Under the pieces are notes generated by a model, which worked only from the letters and a program-made list of their open reading frames with translations, had not been told where the DNA came from and searched no databases. Below, piece after piece: positions 31,433-35,393 of a stretch of DNA of 35,393 nt. Within the stretch, counting starts at the first letter, position 1. Each line of letters opens with the position of its first letter. The stretch is from positions 1 to 35,393 of the forward strand of contig JAJZGI010000024.1 in assembly GCA_021798575.1 (NCBI GenBank), read 5' to 3'. The position numbers were made by a program, and so were the translations under genes. The DNA is from Pseudomonadota bacterium. GTDB taxonomy: Bacteria > Pseudomonadota > Alphaproteobacteria > Acetobacterales > Acetobacteraceae.

Positions 31433-32235
31433 GCATTTTGCCGGCGCTGTTACTGGTGGGCGGCGGGCGCATGGGCAGCGCCATGCTGGCCGGCTGGCGC
31501 GAGCGCGGGCTCAGCCAGGTGGTGGTGGTGGACCCCTCAGCCGAGGCACAAAAGCTGGCCGGCGTTGGCGTGCAGGTGGTGGCCGATGCCGCGGGAATCC
31601 CTGCCGGCTTCACGCCCGAGGCGGTGATCCTGGCGGTGAAACCGCAGATGGCGGCGGCGGCCCTGCCTGCCTATGCCCGTTTCGCCGGTCAGGCTTTGTT
31701 CATTTCCATCATGGCGGGAAAAACGCTGCGCACGGTCGGCCAGATGCTGGGGGTGAGGGCGCCTGTGGTGCGCGCCATGCCCAACACACCGGCCGCCGTG
31801 CGCCAGGGCATCACCGTGGCGGTGGCCGGGCACCAGGTCTCACCCCGGCAAAAAATGCTGGCCGACTCGCTGCTCTGCGCCATCGGCAGCACCGAATGGG
31901 TGGAGGATGAGGACCTGCTGGACCCCGTGACCGCCATTTCAGGCGGTGGCCCGGCCTATGTGTTCCTGCTGGTGGAACTGTTGGAGCGTGAGGCCCTGGC
32001 GCAGGGCATTCCCGCCGCACTCGCCCGCCAGCTCGCCCGCCAGACCGTCATCGGCTCGGCGGCGCTACTCGCGGCCTCCGATGAAGACGCATCGGCGCTG
32101 CGCCTGGCCGTCACCTCGCCCGGCGGCACGACCGAGCAGGCACTCGTGGTGCTGCGCGCGGATGGTGCCTGGCCGGACACCTTCAGCGCCGCGATTCAGG
32201 CCGCGACACAACGTTCGCGCGAGCTCTCCGCTTGA
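31429..32235 (+). CDS. proC: Pyrroline-5-carboxylate reductase
   Basis: This 268-residue enzyme makes proline by reducing pyrroline-5-carboxylate with NAD(P)H. Visible features are the Rossmann motif LVGGGRMGSAM (about 9-19), AVKPQM near residue 70 and VRAMPNTPAAV near 113. The signature DPVTAISGGGPAYVF near 165 and VTSPGGTTEQAL near 225 are also present. All conserved segments are intact. Translation is coupled to the ybjN gene by an ATGA overlap. Confidence 0.95.
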   Translation: MSILPALLLVGGGRMGSAMLAGWRERGLSQVVVVDPSAEAQKLAGVGVQVVADAAGIPAGFTPEAVILAVKPQMAAAALPAYARFAGQALFISIMAGKTLRTVGQMLGVRAPVVRAMPNTPAAVRQGITVAVAGHQVSPRQKMLADSLLCAIGSTEWVEDEDLLDPVTAISGGGPAYVFLLVELLEREALAQGIPAALARQLARQTVIGSAALLAASDEDASALRLAVTSPGGTTEQALVVLRADGAWPDTFSAAIQAATQRSRELSA

Positions 32236-32297
32236 TGGACAGGCTGGGGTGCCATTGCTAAACACGCCGCGTCGATAACCGGAAAGCCCCTGAAAAC

Positions 32298-33230
32298 ATG
32301 AAAATAGTTGCCTGCAACAGCAATCGCCCCCTGGCTGAGGCTGTCGCCGCCGGTTTGAACCTGCCGCTCGCCCGCGCCTCCGTCCGCCGCTTCGCGGATA
32401 TGGAGGTTTTCGTCGAAATTCATGAGAACGTGCGCGGTGAGGATGTCTTCGTCATCCAGTCCACCTCCTACCCCACCAACGACAATCTGATGGAGCTGCT
32501 GATCACGCTGGACGCGCTGCGCCGCGGCTCGGCACGGCGGATCACCCCCGTGATCCCCTATTTCGGCTACGCCCGGCAGGACCGCAAATCCGGCCCGCGC
32601 ACGCCCATCTCCGCCAAGCTGGTGGCCAACCTCATCACCGAGGCCGGGGCGAACCGGGTGCTGACGATGGACCTGCATGCCGGGCAGATCCAGGGTTTTT
32701 TCGACATCCCGGTCGATAACCTCCTGGCCGCCCCGCTGTTCTCGCGTGATATCGAGGCGCGGTTCGCCGGGCGCGAGCTGATGATCGTGAGCCCGGATGT
32801 GGGCGGGGTGCTCCGCGCGCGCAGCATCGCCCGGCGGCTGAATTGCGACCTCGCGATCATCGACAAGCGGCGCGAGCGCGCCGGCGTCTCGGAGGTGATG
32901 AACATCATCGGCGAGGTGGACGGCCGGGACTGCATCATCATCGACGATATCGTGGATTCCGGCGGCACTCTGTGCAACGCGGCGGAGGCGCTGCTGGCCG
33001 CCGGCGCGCGCTCGGTCAGCGTCTATGTCAGCCACGGCGTGCTCTCGGGCGGTGCGGTGGCGCGCATCGCGGCCTCGCCCATCGAGATGCTCACAATCAC
33101 GGACTCGATCGCGGCGACCGAGGCGGTGCGCCTTGCGCATAACGTGCGCCAGCTCTCCATCGCGCCGCTATTGGCGGAGGCGATGACGCGGATCTCCACC
33201 GAGAGTTCGGTGAGTTCATTGTTTGACTGA
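32298..33230 (+). CDS. prs: Ribose-phosphate pyrophosphokinase
   Basis: This 310-residue enzyme makes PRPP from ribose 5-phosphate and ATP for nucleotide, His and Trp synthesis. The ATP-site segment [10 protein letters not shown] lies near residue 93. [18 protein letters not shown] lies near 127. The ribose-5-phosphate/PRPP loop [13 protein letters not shown] lies near 213. Length and motifs match class I enzymes. The gene starts 62 bases after proC and is followed within 5 bases by the histidine phosphatase. Confidence 0.95.
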   Translation: MKIVACNSNRPLAEAVAAGLNLPLARASVRRFADMEVFVEIHENVRGEDVFVIQSTSYPTNDNLMELLITLDALRRGSARRITPVIPYFGYARQDRKSGPRTPISAKLVANLITEAGANRVLTMDLHAGQIQGFFDIPVDNLLAAPLFSRDIEARFAGRELMIVSPDVGGVLRARSIARRLNCDLAIIDKRRERAGVSEVMNIIGEVDGRDCIIIDDIVDSGGTLCNAAEALLAAGARSVSVYVSHGVLSGGAVARIAASPIEMLTITDSIAATEAVRLAHNVRQLSIAPLLAEAMTRISTESSVSSLFD

Positions 33231-33234
33231 ATCG

Positions 33235-33789
33235 ATGCCGTGCTCCGGCCAGGCTTTCTGGTTTTTGCGCCATGGCGAGACGGACTACAACGCCGCCGGG
33301 CTGAGCCAGGGCGCGCTGGATATCGACCTGAACGCGACAGGCCGCGCGCAGGCCGCCGCCGCCGGGCAAAAACTGGTGGGGCAGGGGGCTGTGGGCATCG
33401 TCTGCTCGCCGATGCGCCGCACCCGCCAAACGGCGGACATCCTGAATGAGGCGCTCGGGCTCGAGATCATCCTGGAGCCCGACCTGCGAGAAGTCGTCTT
33501 CGGCGGGATGGAGGGCAAACCCCTGCAACCCTGGTTCGGGGAGTGGCTGGCGGGCCGCGCCACGCCAGCAGGCGCCGAGAGCTTTGCGGAGGTCACCCTG
33601 CGCGTGCAGGGCGCCATGGCGCGCGTTCTGGCCCGGCCCGGCCCGCTGCTCATCGTCTCGCACGGCGGCGTCTTCCGGGCGTTGCGCGGGCTGATGGGCC
33701 TGGCGCTGGCAGGCGGGCTCACGCCCAACGCGGTGCCGATTCTCTGCCAGCCCGGCCCGGACGGGTGGCGCGCGGTGCCAGTTTTATGA
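33235..33789 (+). CDS. Histidine phosphatase family protein (phosphoglycerate mutase-like)
   Basis: This 184-residue protein has the catalytic segment FLRHGETDYNAAG near the start. It also has SPMRRTRQTADIL near residue 60 and the second catalytic His in LLIVSHGGVFRAL near 140. It is probably a phosphatase for a small phosphorylated metabolite; the substrate is not predictable. ATG 33235 directly follows the prs stop, and an in-frame TTG at 33223 would overlap prs. It is likely co-transcribed with prs. Confidence 0.85.
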   Translation: MPCSGQAFWFLRHGETDYNAAGLSQGALDIDLNATGRAQAAAAGQKLVGQGAVGIVCSPMRRTRQTADILNEALGLEIILEPDLREVVFGGMEGKPLQPWFGEWLAGRATPAGAESFAEVTLRVQGAMARVLARPGPLLIVSHGGVFRALRGLMGLALAGGLTPNAVPILCQPGPDGWRAVPVL

Positions 33790-33806
33790 ATGAACCGCAA
33801 AATAGC

Positions 33807-33839
33807 TTGACGCAACGGCATCCGTAAACTATAGTTTAC
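33807..33839 (+). promoter_or_regulatory. Promoter with perfect 16-bp palindromic operator of a toxin-antitoxin pair
   Basis: TTGACG (33807-33812) and TATAGT (33830-33835), 17 bases apart, form an almost consensus sigma-70 promoter. GTAAACTATAGTTTAC (33824-33839) is a perfect palindrome covering the -10 box. It is a natural site for autorepression by the antitoxin. The GTG start of the toxin at 33843 is 7 bases after the -10 box, so the message would be essentially leaderless. Confidence 0.75.
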
Positions 33840-33842
33840 GCT

Positions 33843-34133
33843 GTGTATTCCATACGCCAAACAGACGAATTTTCTGATTGGCTGCATGGGCTCCGGGACC
33901 GTACCGCCGCCGGTCTCATCGTCAAGCGAATCACCCGCATGGGTACGGGGAACCTCGGTGACGTAAAGAACATAGGCGATGGATTGTCCGAAGCTCGAAT
34001 ATTCTTCGGGCCAGGGTATAGGCTCTATTTTACGCTCCGCGATGGCGCGGTCATTATCTTGCTGTGCGGTGGCGATAAAACCAGCCAGGAGCGCGACATT
34101 GAACGGGCGAAACCCATGATGAGAGAGGTCTGA
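33843..34133 (+). CDS. RelE/ParE-superfamily toxin (HI1419-type addiction module killer)
   Basis: This 96-residue protein has the family pattern FSDWLHGLRDRTAAGLIVKRITRMGTGNLGDVKNIGDGLSEARIFFGPGYRLYFT. It ends ILLCGGDKTSQERDIERAK. These are signatures of the phage-derived Gp49-like/HI1419 group of RelE-fold toxins, thought to cut or block mRNA use. It starts with GTG right behind the promoter. The partner antitoxin follows immediately and belongs to the matching HI1420 group. Confidence 0.9.
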   Translation: MYSIRQTDEFSDWLHGLRDRTAAGLIVKRITRMGTGNLGDVKNIGDGLSEARIFFGPGYRLYFTLRDGAVIILLCGGDKTSQERDIERAKPMMREV

Positions 34134-34134
34134 T

Positions 34135-34428
34135 ATTTCCATCCCAACAAGGCCATTCGATGCGGCTGAATTTCTCGTGGACGAGGCGAGCATCGTGGCG
34201 TTCCTCGATGAATCTTTCGCAAGCGGCGACGCCTCCGAGATCGGCGAGTCCCTGGGTGTCGTGGCGCGCGCGCGGAATTTTACCGACCTTGCGCGGCAAA
34301 CCGGCCTCACCCGCCAGGCGCTATACAAGGCCCTCAGCCGGGACGGTAATCCGCGCCTGGACACCCTGCTGGCTGTCACCCGGGCATTGGGCTACGAGTT
34401 CAAGCTGGTGCCGCTCTCGGCGGAGTAG
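34135..34428 (+). CDS. HI1420-type HTH antitoxin, start codon unusual
   Basis: The C-terminal part has the typical antidote pattern: VAFLDESFASGDASEIGESLGVVARARNFTDLARQTGLTRQALYKALS, with a helix-turn-helix, then NPRLDTLLAVTRALGYEF. The first ordinary start in frame is GTG 34177. It would lose the conserved leading segment PFDAAEFL, which is encoded in frame just upstream. The frame is open back to 34123 without ATG, GTG or TTG. ATT 34135 lies 6 bases behind a GAGAGG site and 1 base after the toxin stop, so a rare ATT start is a reasonable hypothesis. If that is wrong, the gene runs 34177-34428. Confidence 0.75.
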   Translation: MSIPTRPFDAAEFLVDEASIVAFLDESFASGDASEIGESLGVVARARNFTDLARQTGLTRQALYKALSRDGNPRLDTLLAVTRALGYEFKLVPLSAE

Positions 34429-34831
34429 GGCGCAAAACTCCGAGGGGTAACGAAGATGTGAAGCGGCGGGCGCACCCGGCGATCATGATCCCCGGCTGGC
34501 CTCTGGCCTCCGGCCCATTCACCCATAACACGCCCTATCGCAAAATTCCTGGCGGGAACACGAAGTTCGCCGGCTTTTCCCCCGCCTGTCCGGCATCGCG
34601 GCGCCTGTCCGGGCGCGCTGATTTGTAATGTTCAAACTCGACCGGCAGCCTTTTTGGCATTTACAGAACATGGTTGAGTCATTAAAGTCATTTAATAAGA
34701 ATGACTAAAGTTGCATGATGAAGTGTTTCGCTAAAGGGCTGGGACCTGCGGCGAAAATAGCTCGCGGGCAATTTTACTGTTTTTCGTCGTGCAATGTCCC
34801 GGGTATCCGGGCTAATTTAGGGTGCTCTGCC
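34429..34831. other. Gene-free region upstream of the adhesin
   Basis: No convincing gene is seen. The left half is GC-rich with many short CGGCC/GGCC repeats, and the right half (from about 34620) is AT-rich. It includes the AGTCATT repeats listed separately. An open frame from ATG 34715 joins the adhesin frame, but the residues before 34832 do not look like part of a signal peptide. Confidence 0.5.
34677..34706 (+). promoter_or_regulatory. Three copies of AGTCATT (two direct, one inverted), operator-like
   Basis: AGTCATT occurs at 34677-34683 and 34686-34692. Its reverse complement AATGACT follows at 34700-34706. The last two form a perfect 7-bp inverted repeat around a 7-base loop. The cluster is AT-rich and about 125 bases upstream of the adhesin start, a natural place for a regulator binding site. 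Confidence 0.4.
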
Positions 34832-35281
34832 ATGGCCGCGAATGAACTGTCTCCCGCCTCTCTGCGGCTCCGCAAAGCGCTTCTGGGTGGCGTCTCCGCG
34901 CTCCCGCTGGCCTACGGCGCACTCGCCCCCCACGCGGCATTGGCAGGCCCCGGGCCAGCGACCTGCGCGCCGACGATCAACACATTTGCTGGCGGCCCCT
35001 ATACGCTGAGCGGTGCCTGCACGATCACGAGCGCCGGAAATATCCGCGGCACTACCGCATTAATTACATCAGCGGGCACAATCTCCTCGCTGACCAACAG
35101 CGGCACCATCAGTGCCACTCATCACGCCGTGGACAACCTCAACTCGACGATCACCACGCTGGACAATCTGGGCTTCATCTCCAGCAAAACCTTTGCAGCG
35201 ATTGATAACAACGGATCGATCGGCGCACTGACCAACAGTGGAACCATCGTGAGTACTAACATTGCTGTTTCTAGTGGATAA
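34832..35281 (+). pseudogene. Truncated surface adhesin / autotransporter passenger
   Basis: From ATG 34832 the product has a long signal-like start (basic residues, then a hydrophobic stretch ending about AALAG). It is followed by Thr/Ser/Gly/Asn-rich short repeats such as ITSAGTISSLTNSGTISAT and GSIGALTNSGTIVST. These are typical of beta-helical passengers of autotransporters and large repeat adhesins. The frame stops after about 149 residues, and no beta-barrel or export domain follows. The stop lies in sequence that looks like the end of an insertion element, so the gene is broken and not naturally short. Whether the rest continues beyond the element cannot be seen. Confidence 0.65.
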
Positions 35282-35393
35282 AATCATACATTTGAGTCCA
35301 ATTTAGGATTCCCATTTTGCGTCTGAGATGCGATTCTGGGGCATGCTCGATGGTATTCAAGTTAAAGTCACTGCCAAGGACCGTGCCAAGCTG
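35274..35393 (+). mobile_element. Left end of a probable IS630-family element (cut by window edge)
   Basis: The adhesin repeat pattern ends at CTAG (35271-35274), and CTAG is the preferred target of IS630 elements, which duplicate TA. The sequence after it changes character. At 35343 a reading frame starts that resembles an IS630-type transposase. The inverted repeat cannot be confirmed because the other end is outside the window. Confidence 0.5.
35343..35393 (+). CDS. N-terminus of probable IS630-type transposase (partial)
   Basis: Seventeen codons from ATG 35343 to the window edge read MLDGIQVKVTAKDRAKL. The VTAKDRAKL portion resembles the first helix of many IS630 transposases (pattern VxxxDRxxLE). 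The piece is too short to be certain of the family. A second ATG in another frame (35350) gives no recognisable start. Confidence 0.4.
   Translation, partial: MLDGIQVKVTAKDRAKL

Overview
The window is a piece of a GC-rich alphaproteobacterial chromosome. Acetobacteraceae (Rhodospirillales) is the best guess, from the HemY-like protein, the metX-metW pair, the chorismate mutase-hisC-tyrC operon, the tRNA sequences and a bc1-type operon. The genus cannot be fixed from sequence alone. Most of it is ordinary housekeeping DNA with three accessory patches: the higBA/HD region, the second toxin-antitoxin pair, and the adhesin/IS edge.

Layout. 1-8255: a 5'-truncated HemY-like TPR protein, a GT87-type membrane glycosyltransferase, metX-metW (methionine, minus strand), then an aromatic amino acid operon (chorismate mutase, hisC-type aminotransferase, tyrC) followed by glmU. 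8258-12438: a two-gene RND efflux operon on the minus strand. 12582-13489: methionine aminopeptidase and tRNA-Pro(GGG). 13525-22051: a DSF quorum-sensing and cyclic-di-GMP locus. It holds a triple-PAS GGDEF-EAL protein, the DSF synthase RpfF, the RpfC-type sensor kinase, and an RpfG-type receiver fused to PAS-GGDEF-EAL instead of HD-GYP. 22138-26399: higBA, an acyltransferase, and an HD-phosphohydrolase/YwgA-like pair that ends at a displaced 3' half of a tRNA gene. 26680-30208: tRNA-Ser, a bc1-type operon (petA-petB-petC) and hemF. 30225-33789: a repeat-rich small secreted protein, tRNA-Asn, ybjN-proC, prs and a histidine phosphatase. 33807-35393: a toxin-antitoxin pair with a perfect palindrome over its -10 box, then an adhesin gene cut by what looks like an IS630-type element at the window edge.

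The most surprising content is the bc1-type operon. All three genes are intact and tightly coupled, and cytochrome c1 keeps its heme-binding and axial-Met motifs. The Rieske protein, however, has lost all four iron-sulfur ligands while keeping the two disulfide cysteines. Cytochrome b has lost both ligands expected for heme bH and the Glu of the Qo PEWY motif. A normal Q cycle appears impossible, yet the reading frames are preserved, so this may be a repurposed complex.

The second most interesting content is the DSF locus. It places a RpfR-like architecture (PAS-GGDEF-EAL next to rpfF) and a RpfC-type two-component route side by side. Both outputs are intact GGDEF-EAL enzymes.
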